This document shows, one piece after another, positions 19,831 to 34,446 of a DNA stretch of 64,000 nucleotides. Origin of the DNA: Haemonchus contortus (lineage: Eukaryota > Nematoda > Chromadorea > Rhabditida > Trichostrongylidae); contig LS997566.1 in the NCBI GenBank assembly GCA_000469685.2, positions 18,667,545-18,731,544 of the forward strand. Direction: 5' to 3'. Each line of letters opens with the position of its first letter. The stretch's first letter is position 1. A model generated the notes under the pieces. That model ran no database searches. It saw only the letters and a program-made list of their open reading frames with translations, and was not told where the DNA came from. Made by a program: the position numbers and the translations under genes.

Positions 19831-20398
19831 AAGATGTGAATCTCCATGTCACGCCTCTGGTTTCATAACGCTGCCAGTTACGCGACAATTCCACAGTTTG
19901 ATGATTGTTATTTATTAAGATCCGAGGTATAAGGCAGGAAAAACGGTCTTGTAACATTATTCTCGAAATCGTATCGCAGCTTTGGAACGTCGATCTGAAA
20001 TCAGTCCCTCAAGTAACATACAGCGGTTAGATGTCTTAGAAACCTAGTCTTCTTGTCTTGTTAGTAGAGTCGATTCAAAAAAAATCTATAATTTTGAATG
20101 TCGGTATGAAAACCGGACCCTACTCACGTTACCAATCTAAGTGTAGCTTGCTGCGTGTAATTAGGATGAATGTAAGAGCAGCAAAAAATCAAATAAACTC
20201 AGGGCAGAAAAGGGATAGATGTTTTGTTAAGCAGTGGCTATTCGGTACTTTTGGTCGTATGTGGGTGTTCTTTATAGTAGAACTCGAGAACGTTCCAATG
20301 AGTAGATGATGCCTCCAACCTGCTGAGGGCCTTCCGCAAGAAAAACAGGAAAAAATGTCCCTCGCAAGAATACGTAGCAAAAAATGTTCTTTGTCTAA
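19831..20398. other. Spacer at the end of array unit 1
   Basis: I see no gene here. The first bases may include one more degraded CAP segment (GENYGTWDEHMH-like reading near 19795-19830). The rest is AT-rich sequence up to the unit junction at 20398/20399. Confidence 0.4.
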
Positions 20399-20839
20399 AC
20401 TCCATCGAATACAAGAAAGAGTGTGGCGAATTGCGCTCAACTACTTCAGCTACTCACAATTACGCTTTTCTTTTAAGATGAAGTCGGAATTATTAGGAAT
20501 GCTTTTCTATTTTTCCCCATGAACAAAATAAATCGCTCTGCTGGTATGCTTACGTGACTAGGCTCGTGCTTATGCAAGGAATAGTATCGTGGATAGCTTA
20601 GGCATGATCGTATAACATGCAAAAGCCAGTCCTAACGATTTTTCTGGAACATACTGGGACCTGGCAAAAAAGATAACAGGCTGCGAATTGAAGAGTGATC
20701 AAGTCTTCAGAATGGGCGGGATGCACGCAAAGACGAGCGGAGCTCAAACTAAGAGTTCATAGCTTCGTTGAAATTATCTTTGTTGTCAGCCTTATGTGAG
20801 CGTACTCCAGTTCTATTATTGAAAATTTATTGCCAGTGT

Positions 20840-23157
20840 TCATGGAGCAACGCAAAGCGCCTCATCTCTGCTACAGGTGCAGCCGGGGCACTGACAGTCG
20901 GCGTCTTTCGTACAGGGATCTCCTACGTCATAGATAGCCTCGCCAGGCAGGTCTCCTCTGAAAAAAAAATTAAGAGAAGCTGTACCGAGGTAAGATCACT
21001 AATGTGTAATATTCTGAATGTTCTTACCCGGGATTGTATTCACACACCACAACCGTCCATGAGCTCCAACAAGGTACAACTACACAACCAATTCTGTCGC
21101 TCGATTGCCACGCTAACTGAAGCAACAACACTGACAATTTATCTTGCTGTTGTAAGAGTTGTTCCCACCTGACTGTATTTACTTAAAGTCGTGTAAACGT
21201 TCATCGTGAAGACGTTATTCTCAGGTACGCCATATTTTTGTAAATCACCGAACCAGGCTGCGACGGCCTGAAATGAGAATGATAAGGTTTTCCTAGAAGG
21301 ATGCAGTTGGCCACGATATATCAACCTCAGCTGCAGCCTCTGTCTTGTTATTAGCCTTGGACGACATCATGTGCATGTTATTCCCCCATCGCTTTAACAT
21401 CGCAGCAGTGTTGAGTCCAAATGTGCAAGTCTTGGACCATTCCATTGCATTTGCTTCAACATCGCAATCGTAGTTCTATAACAAGTGACTTGAGAATAAA
21501 TAACGACACACTTTGTTCATTATATCACCAGCAGGTGGAAAATCAGAGAAAGGTTGAATTGTGAGTCTCGAAGGTGCTACTGTATAGAGGGCTGATGTAA
21601 TACTATAGCATACCACTTTCATCATTCTGGCAGCCTTTGGGGCGAATTGTCCAGGTTTACCCTTGGCTTGCCCTTTAGCAATGAGCGATCTAGACAGTCC
21701 CTAATTATCATACGATTCTCACAGCTTAGTTGCTCATCGAAAATTACCGGTATTCATTATGTTTGTCGACAAACATCTTCCTAGCTTCGTCAGTCATTCC
21801 ATTGTTAAGTTCAGGGCACGACCCAGCTAAAAGATTGTCTCGTTGTTACAAAAACTCGAAGCGGGAGCCATTTGTGAAACAAGCGGATATATAATTTACC
21901 ATTAGGTACCCCAACGGTTGTTGTTGTAGTTGGCTTCGGTGTTGTGGTTGAAGTGGTAGTAGGTGGAAGGGGAGTGTATTCTGGCGGAATGCAAAGGGCC
22001 TCTTCTTGGCTGCAAACGCAACCAGCACATTTGCAGTCGGCGTCAGTTGTGCATGGATCTCCCATCTCGTAGACCACCCAATAAGCATTATCACCACTGT
22101 AATTCAATTTTCGGAAAAAAGCTGAAATGAAAGAAGAGAGCTACTGAAGCTTATTGGCTCACCCAGGGTTATAGTTGCATCCTGCGATTGTCCATGGCCA
22201 TGGCTTGTTTATTGTGCAATAATTAATTGCGCAACCAATTTTGTAGGTCCATTGCCAGACCACCCGCAATGAAAGACTGTTAGTACAAACTCATTCCGCT
22301 GCAGCGGATTCTTCTATTACCTGCATGTAGTGACCAGTTTTGTGTTCATCTGGCGCGACTACGATATTGTTCTCTGGAACACCAAAAACCTGTAACTCCT
22401 GCCACCATGATATGACGGCCTGCAATTGTATGACAGCAATTGTATGACATCGTTTTCGAGTAGGACGCACCTCAGCTCGAAATTCTTACCGTTTCTGCAA
22501 TTGACGGCCAGGTGAAATTGTAGTATGCATCTCCCACCATATAAATATTTTGTCCCCAGTAGTTCCTATATGCGGGTGGAGGGTGATAGAAATGACACTG
22601 CTTTGCCCATTTCATCATGTTAGCTTCCATGTCGCAATCATAACTCTATAAGAAGTCTAAGACTCTACTCTTTGTTTTTATTGCCTCACAATAACGGGCT
22701 TGAGGCAGAGTTGCAGCGATCTACCTTGTGATGAAGAATTATCATGCCTTACCACTTTTAACATTCGAGCTGCTTTTGGAGCAAATCCACCGAATGCGTT
22801 CTTAGCCTTTCCTTGAGCAGTCTGCGATCTGAAATTTTCAGTCAGTCCGATTTTAGTTTTGCAGTTTCTCAATGCTTTACCAACCGGAGTTTATTGTGCG
22901 TATCAACGAACATATTTCTAACTTCATTTGTCATGCCATTGTCAGAAGGACAAATCACATACTTATCTGAAAAGCAGACTTTGGTAAGTTGCAGTTCAAT
23001 ATTAGAGAGATTTAAAAAAAATAACTGGAACGTACCAGCCGCCCATAATGGCGCCAGAAGAACCTGAATGCGTTTAGTTGAAAATTCTATTTGCTATTAT
23101 CACCAGTCTAGGAGACTACTAACTTACCAAGCAGGCAATCGTAATAGGTATTTGCAT
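20840..23157 (-). CDS. Two-domain CAP / ASP-like secreted protein, copy 2
   Basis: Same 14-exon structure as copy 1, every exon shifted by exactly +5,135. Start ATG 23157-23155, stop TGA at 20840-20842. Every stretch I compared with copy 1 gives the same protein (signal peptide, CAP1, Thr/Pro linker, CAP2). The only differences seen are intronic or intergenic, for example a T/G change in the intron between exons 9 and 10. The GG in place of AG before exon 7 is also present here. Confidence 0.9.
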
Positions 23158-24174
23158 ACCTAACAATGAACTGAACGACTATAGGACCCTGCTGGTGCTT
23201 TTATATGCCTACTCCCATTCCATCTTTCGTGAATATCATGGGGTTGACAGCTGGTAAAACTTTCACTTTAGATTTTTTCTAGTATTCAAATACATTGAAA
23301 TCGGATTTAGGATCGAAGATAATCGCTAAATCTCTTTCTTTTCGCAGATGCTTGTTTTTTGCTCACACTCTAACTCATTAAATTTGGCACTTTTCGAGCA
23401 CTGAATTTGATCAAAAGCAGTGCGGCTCAGCAACTAAGAAAATCACTCAATGATACTGGATTTCTTCAGCTACATGTATAAGAAACAATGCAAAGTAATT
23501 CGATGTCCGTTACCCAAGAAAACTTGTCATGATTCTTTGTCTCATCTTAGGCAGTGTAGCAGGATTTATTCGAGGCTACATCTCCGAGTCTTCTCATCAA
23601 GATTTGAACTCCAACTTAGGTGCATCAATTTGTTCGGTTTTAAAACTACATGTTTCACGGAATGGCTTTTAATAACAAAATTACTCAAACAGTCAATAAC
23701 TATGCCATTTTTCGCCGATTATCTTGATAGAAATTTTGTGATCGAACTATTGAATTTGATTAATAAGCAAGAGGAAACGTGCCGAATTTTACTGAACAAA
23801 ACGGAAACAAAAAGCAAATATCTGTTGTCAAAGAGAAATCGATTTGGCAGTTGTTCTTTGTTTCACACCCAAAGCCAGTGTATTTGAAAAGCGAAAAAAT
23901 CTTGTCTAACTAGTACATAAGAGCGGTTTCGGTCCATGGAGGCATCCCCGTTTAGGGCTAAATATTATTGCAGTCACCTCAACTACCTTTCGTTAAGATA
24001 AGTATTACTCCATTTAACTAACTATATCTATCTTATGAAAAAAATCATTGAACGATTGGTCTTAAGACAGTTCTGATTACATCTGGATGGCCATATGAGT
24101 GAGACTCAAGTTGTCCATTCATCTACTCTTCAACGATAGTGATTTTGAAGATGTCCCTTATTAGCCATCTGCCT

Positions 24175-24965
24175 TAACAGGGATTGAATGACAAATGAAG
24201 GAAGGAAGATGTTTGTTGGCAGACGCAATGAGTTGTGCAGCTTGAGAAGTGCCACAATTTTGAACGTAGCATAACTATTACCAATAAAATTGTCTACGAT
24301 ACGGGTTAAAAAAGGAGAAGCCAAAAACAAGCTTGGTGGAAACGCTCCGTCGGCAGCTAAGATGCTGAAAATGATATCATCGGTAAGCCTTACAAGAGTC
24401 TAGCATGAAGTACTCAAGTAGTATGTGCCACTTCATAAAGCAATGGCTTCTTGCAGAGCTATGATCGTGCAGTTGAAGTAAACATGATAGATTCGGCGAA
24501 GGACTTGAGACGACATTCGCGCACAGTTTCCATAAAGTCAGACACTATTTTGGGTAGAAATTGTACACGACGACGGCCCGCAAAGTTATCAAGACAAAGA
24601 CTGCAGAAAATGTAACAGAATCAGGTCTGAAGGGGAGAGCTTCAAGAAAAGACCTCTGTACTGGGTGTGAATCTGCGCGATTCTGTGAAATAGAGATCAG
24701 AGGAAAATAGATTCATCTTAGAAGTTTTCAACCGTGACGTTGGTCACTTTATTTTGAGTGGAGTAGAGATAAACAAATAGCGATATCAGTCAGAAGAATG
24801 CATGCATTATTTTTAGTGGTTGGGCATTGGAGCGAAAAAGTCGACTGTGCGGTTGAATGGTGCAACGGCATGACATCGAATAGGTGTACTTCTGCAATGA
24901 TAAAAAATTTTCTACACCACGATTTTCCTGGAGAACTACGGCACATGGGATGAGCACATGCATTG
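24175..24965 (+). pseudogene. Decayed divergent CAP gene, unit 2
   Basis: This is the +5,135 copy of the relic at 19040-19830, with the same stop and the same Cys-to-Arg change, so it was already dead before amplification. Confidence 0.75.
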
Positions 24966-25974
24966 AAGATGTGAATCTCCATGTCACGCCTCTGGTTTCA
25001 TAACGCTGCCAGTTACGCGACAATTCCACAGTTTGATGATTGTTATTTATTAAGATCCGAGGTATAAGGCAGGAAAAACGGTCTTGTAACATTATTCTCG
25101 AAATCGTATCGCAGCTTTGGAACGTCGATCTGAAATCAGTCCCTCAAGTAACATACAGCGGTTAGATGTCTTAGAAACCTAGTCTTCTTGTCTTGTTAGT
25201 AGAGTCGATTCAAAAAAAATCTATAATTTTGAATGTCGGTATGAAAACCGGACCCTACTCACGTTACCAATCTAAGTGTAGCTTGCTGCGTGTAATTAGG
25301 ATGAATGTAAGAGCAGCAAAAAATCAAATAAACTCAGGGCAGAAAAGGGATAGATGTTTTGTTAAGCAGTGGCTATTCGGTACTTTTGGTCGTATGTGGG
25401 TGTTCTTTATAGTAGAACTCGAGAACGTTCCAATGAGTAGATGATGCCTCCAACCTGCTGAGGGCCTTCCGCAAGAAAAACAGGAAAAAATGTCCCTCGC
25501 AAGAATACGTAGCAAAAAATGTTCTTTGTCTAAACTCCATCGAATACAAGAAAGAGTGTGGCGAATTGCGCTCAACTACTTCAGCTACTCACAATTACGC
25601 TTTTCTTTTAAGATGAAGTCGGAATTATTAGGAATGCTTTTCTATTTTTCCCCATGAACAAAATAAATCGCTCTGCTGGTATGCTTACGTGACTAGGCTC
25701 GTGCTTATGCAAGGAATAGTATCGTGGATAGCTTAGGCATGATCGTATAACATGCAAAAGCCAGTCCTAACGATTTTTCTGGAACATACTGGGACCTGGC
25801 AAAAAAGATAACAGGCTGCGAATTGAAGAGTGATCAAGTCTTCAGAATGGGCGGGATGCACGCAAAGACGAGCGGAGCTCAAACTAAGAGTTCATAGCTT
25901 CGTTGAAATTATCTTTGTTGTCAGCCTTATGTGAGCGTACTCCAGTTCTATTATTGAAAATTTATTGCCAGTGT

Positions 25975-28292
25975 TCATGGAGCAACGCAAAGCGCCTCAT
26001 CTCTGCTACAGGTGCAGCCGGGGCACTGACAGTCGGCGTCTTTCGTACAGGGATCTCCTACGTCATAGATAGCCTCGCCAGGCAGGTCTCCTCTGAAAAA
26101 AAAATTAAGAGAAGCTGTACCGAGGTAAGATCACTAATGTGTAATATTCTGAATGTTCTTACCCGGGATTGTATTCACACACCACAACCGTCCATGAGCT
26201 CCAACAAGGTACAACTACACAACCAATTCTGTCGCTCGATTGCCACGCTAACTGAAGCAACAACACTGACAATTTATCTTGCTGTTGTAAGAGTTGTTCC
26301 CACCTGACTGTATTTACTTAAAGTCGTGTAAACGTTCATCGTGAAGACGTTATTCTCAGGTACGCCATATTTTTGTAAATCACCGAACCAGGCTGCGACG
26401 GCCTGAAATGAGAATGATAAGGTTTTCCTAGAAGGATGCAGTTGGCCACGATATATCAACCTCAGCTGCAGCCTCTGTCTTGTTATTAGCCTTGGACGAC
26501 ATCATGTGCATGTTATTCCCCCATCGCTTTAACATCGCAGCAGTGTTGAGTCCAAATGTGCAAGTCTTGGACCATTCCATTGCATTTGCTTCAACATCGC
26601 AATCGTAGTTCTATAACAAGTGACTTGAGAATAAATAACGACACACTTTGTTCATTATATCACCAGCAGGTGGAAAATCAGAGAAAGGTTGAATTGTGAG
26701 TCTCGAAGGTGCTACTGTATAGAGGGCTGATGTAATACTATAGCATACCACTTTCATCATTCTGGCAGCCTTTGGGGCGAATTGTCCAGGTTTACCCTTG
26801 GCTTGCCCTTTAGCAATGAGCGATCTAGACAGTCCCTAATTATCATACGATTCTCACAGCTTAGTTGCTCATCGAAAATTACCGGTATTCATTATGTTTG
26901 TCGACAAACATCTTCCTAGCTTCGTCAGTCATTCCATTGTTAAGTTCAGGGCACGACCCAGCTAAAAGATTGTCTCGTTGTTACAAAAACTCGAAGCGGG
27001 AGCCATTTGTGAAACAAGCGGATATATAATTTACCATTAGGTACCCCAACGGTTGTTGTTGTAGTTGGCTTCGGTGTTGTGGTTGAAGTGGTAGTAGGTG
27101 GAAGGGGAGTGTATTCTGGCGGAATGCAAAGGGCCTCTTCTTGGCTGCAAACGCAACCAGCACATTTGCAGTCGGCGTCAGTTGTGCATGGATCTCCCAT
27201 CTCGTAGACCACCCAATAAGCATTATCACCACTGTAATTCAATTTTCGGAAAAAAGCTGAAATGAAAGAAGAGAGCTACTGAAGCTTATTGGCTCACCCA
27301 GGGTTATAGTTGCATCCTGCGATTGTCCATGGCCATGGCTTGTTTATTGTGCAATAATTAATTGCGCAACCAATTTTGTAGGTCCATTGCCAGACCACCC
27401 GCAATGAAAGACTGTTAGTACAAACTCATTCCGCTGCAGCGGATTCTTCTATTACCTGCATGTAGTGACCAGTTTTGTGTTCATCTGGCGCGACTACGAT
27501 ATTGTTCTCTGGAACACCAAAAACCTGTAACTCCTGCCACCATGATATGACGGCCTGCAATTGTATGACAGCAATTGTATGACATCGTTTTCGAGTAGGA
27601 CGCACCTCAGCTCGAAATTCTTACCGTTTCTGCAATTGACGGCCAGGTGAAATTGTAGTATGCATCTCCCACCATATAAATATTTTGTCCCCAGTAGTTC
27701 CTATATGCGGGTGGAGGGTGATAGAAATGACACTGCTTTGCCCATTTCATCATGTTAGCTTCCATGTCGCAATCATAACTCTATAAGAAGTCTAAGACTC
27801 TACTCTTTGTTTTTATTGCCTCACAATAACGGGCTTGAGGCAGAGTTGCAGCGATCTACCTTGTGATGAAGAATTATCATGCCTTACCACTTTTAACATT
27901 CGAGCTGCTTTTGGAGCAAATCCACCGAATGCGTTCTTAGCCTTTCCTTGAGCAGTCTGCGATCTGAAATTTTCAGTCAGTCCGATTTTAGTTTTGCAGT
28001 TTCTCAATGCTTTACCAACCGGAGTTTATTGTGCGTATCAACGAACATATTTCTAACTTCATTTGTCATGCCATTGTCAGAAGGACAAATCACATACTTA
28101 TCTGAAAAGCAGACTTTGGTAAGTTGCAGTTCAATATTAGAGAGATTTAAAAAAAATAACTGGAACGTACCAGCCGCCCATAATGGCGCCAGAAGAACCT
28201 GAATGCGTTTAGTTGAAAATTCTATTTGCTATTATCACCAGTCTAGGAGACTACTAACTTACCAAGCAGGCAATCGTAATAGGTATTTGCAT
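25975..28292 (-). CDS. Two-domain CAP / ASP-like secreted protein, copy 3
   Basis: Exons equal copy 1 coordinates +10,270. Start ATG 28292-28290, stop at 25975-25977. Protein predicted identical to copies 1 and 2 in all segments compared. Shares the GG exon 7 boundary. Confidence 0.9.
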
Positions 28293-29309
28293 ACCTAACA
28301 ATGAACTGAACGACTATAGGACCCTGCTGGTGCTTTTATATGCCTACTCCCATTCCATCTTTCGTGAATATCATGGGGTTGACAGCTGGTAAAACTTTCA
28401 CTTTAGATTTTTTCTAGTATTCAAATACATTGAAATCGGATTTAGGATCGAAGATAATCGCTAAATCTCTTTCTTTTCGCAGATGCTTGTTTTTTGCTCA
28501 CACTCTAACTCATTAAATTTGGCACTTTTCGAGCACTGAATTTGATCAAAAGCAGTGCGGCTCAGCAACTAAGAAAATCACTCAATGATACTGGATTTCT
28601 TCAGCTACATGTATAAGAAACAATGCAAAGTAATTCGATGTCCGTTACCCAAGAAAACTTGTCATGATTCTTTGTCTCATCTTAGGCAGTGTAGCAGGAT
28701 TTATTCGAGGCTACATCTCCGAGTCTTCTCATCAAGATTTGAACTCCAACTTAGGTGCATCAATTTGTTCGGTTTTAAAACTACATGTTTCACGGAATGG
28801 CTTTTAATAACAAAATTACTCAAACAGTCAATAACTATGCCATTTTTCGCCGATTATCTTGATAGAAATTTTGTGATCGAACTATTGAATTTGATTAATA
28901 AGCAAGAGGAAACGTGCCGAATTTTACTGAACAAAACGGAAACAAAAAGCAAATATCTGTTGTCAAAGAGAAATCGATTTGGCAGTTGTTCTTTGTTTCA
29001 CACCCAAAGCCAGTGTATTTGAAAAGCGAAAAAATCTTGTCTAACTAGTACATAAGAGCGGTTTCGGTCCATGGAGGCATCCCCGTTTAGGGCTAAATAT
29101 TATTGCAGTCACCTCAACTACCTTTCGTTAAGATAAGTATTACTCCATTTAACTAACTATATCTATCTTATGAAAAAAATCATTGAACGATTGGTCTTAA
29201 GACAGTTCTGATTACATCTGGATGGCCATATGAGTGAGACTCAAGTTGTCCATTCATCTACTCTTCAACGATAGTGATTTTGAAGATGTCCCTTATTAGC
29301 CATCTGCCT

Positions 29310-30100
29310 TAACAGGGATTGAATGACAAATGAAGGAAGGAAGATGTTTGTTGGCAGACGCAATGAGTTGTGCAGCTTGAGAAGTGCCACAATTTTGAAC
29401 GTAGCATAACTATTACCAATAAAATTGTCTACGATACGGGTTAAAAAAGGAGAAGCCAAAAACAAGCTTGGTGGAAACGCTCCGTCGGCAGCTAAGATGC
29501 TGAAAATGATATCATCGGTAAGCCTTACAAGAGTCTAGCATGAAGTACTCAAGTAGTATGTGCCACTTCATAAAGCAATGGCTTCTTGCAGAGCTATGAT
29601 CGTGCAGTTGAAGTAAACATGATAGATTCGGCGAAGGACTTGAGACGACATTCGCGCACAGTTTCCATAAAGTCAGACACTATTTTGGGTAGAAATTGTA
29701 CACGACGACGGCCCGCAAAGTTATCAAGACAAAGACTGCAGAAAATGTAACAGAATCAGGTCTGAAGGGGAGAGCTTCAAGAAAAGACCTCTGTACTGGG
29801 TGTGAATCTGCGCGATTCTGTGAAATAGAGATCAGAGGAAAATAGATTCATCTTAGAAGTTTTCAACCGTGACGTTGGTCACTTTATTTTGAGTGGAGTA
29901 GAGATAAACAAATAGCGATATCAGTCAGAAGAATGCATGCATTATTTTTAGTGGTTGGGCATTGGAGCGAAAAAGTCGACTGTGCGGTTGAATGGTGCAA
30001 CGGCATGACATCGAATAGGTGTACTTCTGCAATGATAAAAAATTTTCTACACCACGATTTTCCTGGAGAACTACGGCACATGGGATGAGCACATGCATTG
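29310..30100 (+). pseudogene. Decayed divergent CAP gene, unit 3
   Basis: The +10,270 copy of the relic in unit 1, with the same lesions. Confidence 0.75.
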
Positions 30101-31109
30101 AAGATGTGAATCTCCATGTCACGCCTCTGGTTTCATAACGCTGCCAGTTACGCGACAATTCCACAGTTTGATGATTGTTATTTATTAAGATCCGAGGTAT
30201 AAGGCAGGAAAAACGGTCTTGTAACATTATTCTCGAAATCGTATCGCAGCTTTGGAACGTCGATCTGAAATCAGTCCCTCAAGTAACATACAGCGGTTAG
30301 ATGTCTTAGAAACCTAGTCTTCTTGTCTTGTTAGTAGAGTCGATTCAAAAAAAATCTATAATTTTGAATGTCGGTATGAAAACCGGACCCTACTCACGTT
30401 ACCAATCTAAGTGTAGCTTGCTGCGTGTAATTAGGATGAATGTAAGAGCAGCAAAAAATCAAATAAACTCAGGGCAGAAAAGGGATAGATGTTTTGTTAA
30501 GCAGTGGCTATTCGGTACTTTTGGTCGTATGTGGGTGTTCTTTATAGTAGAACTCGAGAACGTTCCAATGAGTAGATGATGCCTCCAACCTGCTGAGGGC
30601 CTTCCGCAAGAAAAACAGGAAAAAATGTCCCTCGCAAGAATACGTAGCAAAAAATGTTCTTTGTCTAAACTCCATCGAATACAAGAAAGAGTGTGGCGAA
30701 TTGCGCTCAACTACTTCAGCTACTCACAATTACGCTTTTCTTTTAAGATGAAGTCGGAATTATTAGGAATGCTTTTCTATTTTTCCCCATGAACAAAATA
30801 AATCGCTCTGCTGGTATGCTTACGTGACTAGGCTCGTGCTTATGCAAGGAATAGTATCGTGGATAGCTTAGGCATGATCGTATAACATGCAAAAGCCAGT
30901 CCTAACGATTTTTCTGGAACATACTGGGACCTGGCAAAAAAGATAACAGGCTGCGAATTGAAGAGTGATCAAGTCTTCAGAATGGGCGGGATGCACGCAA
31001 AGACGAGCGGAGCTCAAACTAAGAGTTCATAGCTTCGTTGAAATTATCTTTGTTGTCAGCCTTATGTGAGCGTACTCCAGTTCTATTATTGAAAATTTAT
31101 TGCCAGTGT

Positions 31110-33429
31110 TCATGGAGCAACGCAAAGCGCCTCATCTCTGCTACAGGTGCAGCCGGGGCACTGACAGTCGGCGTCTTTCGTACAGGGATCTCCTACGTCA
31201 TAGATAGCCTCGCCAGGCAGGTCTCCTCTGAAAAAAAAAATTAAGAGAAGCTGTACCGAGGTAAGATCACTAATGTGTAATATTCTGAATGTTCTTACCC
31301 GGGATTGTATTCACACACCACAACCGTCCATGAGCTCCAACAAGGTACAACTACACAACCAATTCTGTCGCTCGATTGCCACGCTAACTGAAGCAACAAC
31401 ACTGACAATTTATCTTGCTGTTGTAAGAGTTGTTCCCACCTGACTGTATTTACTTAAAGTCGTGTAAACGTTCATCGTGAAGACGTTATTCTCAGGTACG
31501 CCATATTTTTGTAAATCACCGAACCAGGCTGCGACGGCCTGAAATGAGAATGATAAGGTTTTCCTAGAAGGATGCAGTTGGCCACGATATATCAACCTCA
31601 GCTGCAGCCTCTGTCTTGTTATTAGCCTTGGACGACATCATGTGCATGTTATTCCCCCATCGCTTTAACATCGCAGCAGTGTTGAGTCCAAATGTGCAAG
31701 TCTTGGACCATTCCATTGCATTTGCTTCAACATCGCAATCGTAGTTCTATAACAAGTGACTTGAGAATAAATAACGACACACTTTGTTCATTATATCACC
31801 AGCAGGTGGAAAATCAGAGAAAGGTTGAATTGTGAGTCTCGAAGGTGCTACTGTATAGAGGGCTGATGTAATACTATAGCATACCACTTTCATCATTCTG
31901 GCAGCCTTTGGGGCGAATTGTCCAGGTTTACCCTTGGCTTGCCCTTTAGCAATGAGCGATCTAGACAGTCCCTAATTATCATACGATTCTCACAGCTTAT
32001 TTGCTCATCGAAAATTACCGGTATTCATTATGTTTGTCGACAAACATCTTCCTAGCTTCGTCAGTCATTCCATTGTTAAGTTCAGGGCACGACCCAGCTA
32101 AAAGATTGTCTCGTTGTTACAAAAACTCGAAGCGGGAGCCATTTGTGAAACAAGCGGATATATAATTTACCATTAGGTACCCCAACGGTTGTTGTTGTAG
32201 TTGGCTTCGGTGTTGTGGTTGAAGTGGTAGTAGGTGGAAGGGGAGTGTATTCTGGCGGAATGCAAAGGGCCTCTTCTTGGCTGCAAACGCAACCAGCACA
32301 TTTGCAGTCGGCGTCAGTTGTGCATGGATCTCCCATCTCGTAGACCACCCAATAAGCATTATCACCACTGTAATTCAATTTTCGGAAAAAAGCTGAAATG
32401 AAAGAAGAGAGCTACTGAAGCTTATTGGCTCACCCAGGGTTATAGTTGCATCCTGCGATTGTCCATGGCCATGGCTTGTTTATTGTGCAATAATTAATTG
32501 CGCAACCAATTTTGTAGGTCCATTGCCAGACCACCCGCAATGAAAGACTGTTAGTACAAACTCATTCCGCTGCAGCGGATTCTTCTATTACCTGCATGTA
32601 GTGACCAGTTTTGTGTTCATCTGGCGCGACTACGATATTGTTCTCTGGAACACCAAAAACCTGTAACTCCTGCCACCATGATATGACGGCCTGCAATTGT
32701 ATGACAGCAATTGTATGACATCGTTTTCGAGTAGGACGCACCTCAGCTCGAAATTCTTACCGTTTCTGCAATTGACGGCCAGGTGAAATTGTAGTATGCA
32801 TCTCCCACCATATAAATATTTTGTCCCCAGTAGTTCCTATATGCGGGTGGAGGGTGATAGAAATGACACTGCTTTGCCCATTTCATCATGTTAGCTTCCA
32901 TGTCGCAATCATAACTCTATAAGAAGTCTAAGACTCTACTCTTTGTTTTTATTGCCTCACAATAACGGGCTTGAGGCAGAGTTGCAGCGATCTACCTTGT
33001 GATGAAGAATTATCATGCCTTACCACTTTTAACATTCGAGCTGCTTTTGGAGCAAATCCACCGAATGCGTTCTTAGCCTTTCCTTGAGCAGTCTGCGATC
33101 TGAAATTTTCAGTCAGTCCGATTTTAGTTTTGCAGTTTCTCAATGCTTTACCAACCGGAGTTTATTGTGCGTATCAACGAACATATTTCTAACTTCATTT
33201 GTCATGCCATTGTCAGAAGGACAAATCACATACTTATCTGAAAAGCAGACTTTGGTAAGTTGCAGTTCAATATTAGAGAGATTTAAAAAAAAATAACTGG
33301 AACGTACCAGCCGCCCATAATGGCGCCAGAAGAACCTGAATGCGTTTAGTTGAAAATTCTATTTGCTATTATCACCAGTCTAGGAGACTACTAACTTACC
33401 AAGCAGGCAATCGTAATAGGTATTTGCAT
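31110..33429 (-). CDS. Two-domain CAP / ASP-like secreted protein, copy 4
   Basis: Exon 14 is 31227-31110. Exons 13 to 3 are copy 1 coordinates +15,406, and exons 2 and 1 are +15,407 (ATG 33429-33427). The extra bases fall in introns 13 and 2, so the reading frame is unchanged. The coding segments compared are the same as in the other copies, and the GG before exon 7 is retained. It is upstream of a truncated unit end, but the gene itself is complete. Confidence 0.9.
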
Positions 33430-34446
33430 ACCTAACAATGAACTGAACGACTATAGGACCCTGCTGGTGCTTTTATATGCCTACTCCCATTCCATCTTTC
33501 GTGAATATCATGGGGTTGACAGCTGGTAAAACTTTCACTTTAGATTTTTTCTAGTATTCAAATACATTGAAATCGGATTTAGGATCGAAGATAATCGCTA
33601 AATCTCTTTCTTTTCGCAGATGCTTGTTTTTTGCTCACACTCTAACTCATTAAATTTGGCACTTTTCGAGCACTGAATTTGATCAAAAGCAGTGCGGCTC
33701 AGCAACTAAGAAAATCACTCAATGATACTGGATTTCTTCAGCTACTTGTATAAGAAACAATGCAAAGTAATTCGATGTCCGTTACCCAAGAAAACTTGTC
33801 ATGATTCTTTGTCTCATCTTAGGCAGTGTAGCAGGATTTATTCGAGGCTACATCTCCGAGTCTTCTCATCAAGATTTGAACTCCAACTTAGGTGCATCAA
33901 TTTGTTCGGTTTTAAAACTACATGTTTCACGGAATGGCTTTTAATAACAAAATTACTCAAACAGTCAATAACTATGCCATTTTTCGCCGATTATCTTGAT
34001 AGAAATTTTGTGATCGAACTATTGAATTTGATTAATAAGCAAGAGGAAACGTGCCGAATTTTACTGAACAAAACGGAAACAAAAAGCAAATATCTGTTGT
34101 CAAAGAGAAATCGATTTGGCAGTTGTTCTTTGTTTCACACCCAAAGCCAGTGTATTTGAAAAGCGAAAAAATCTTGTCTAACTAGTACATAAGAGCGGTT
34201 TCGGTCCATGGAGGCATCCCCGTTTAGGGCTAAATATTATTGCAGTCACCTCAACTACCTTTCGTTAAGATAAGTATTACTCCATTTAACTAACTATATC
34301 TATCTTATGAAAAAAATCATTGAACGATTGGTCTTAAGACAGTTCTGATTACATCTGGATGGCCATATGAGTGAGACTCAAGTTGTCCATTCATCTACTC
34401 TTCAACGATAGTGATTTTGAAGATGTCCCTTATTAGCCATCTGCCT

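Larger units (their letters stand above)
15035..20398. repeat. CAP array unit 1
   Basis: This is the first unit of the tandem array. It aligns end to end with the 5,135-bp units that follow except for 229 extra bases (15268-15495), which the later units lack. Its left edge abuts the Penelope relic. It contains the minus-strand CAP gene (15705-18022) and the plus-strand CAP relic (about 19040-19830). Confidence 0.93.
20399..25533. repeat. CAP array unit 2
   Basis: A full 5,135-bp unit. At the sites I compared by eye it is the same as unit 3, and differs from units 1 and 4 at, for example, the base in ACAGCTTAGTTG (T instead of G in units 1 and 4). Confidence 0.95.
25534..30668. repeat. CAP array unit 3
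   Basis: A full 5,135-bp unit, indistinguishable by eye from unit 2. Confidence 0.95.
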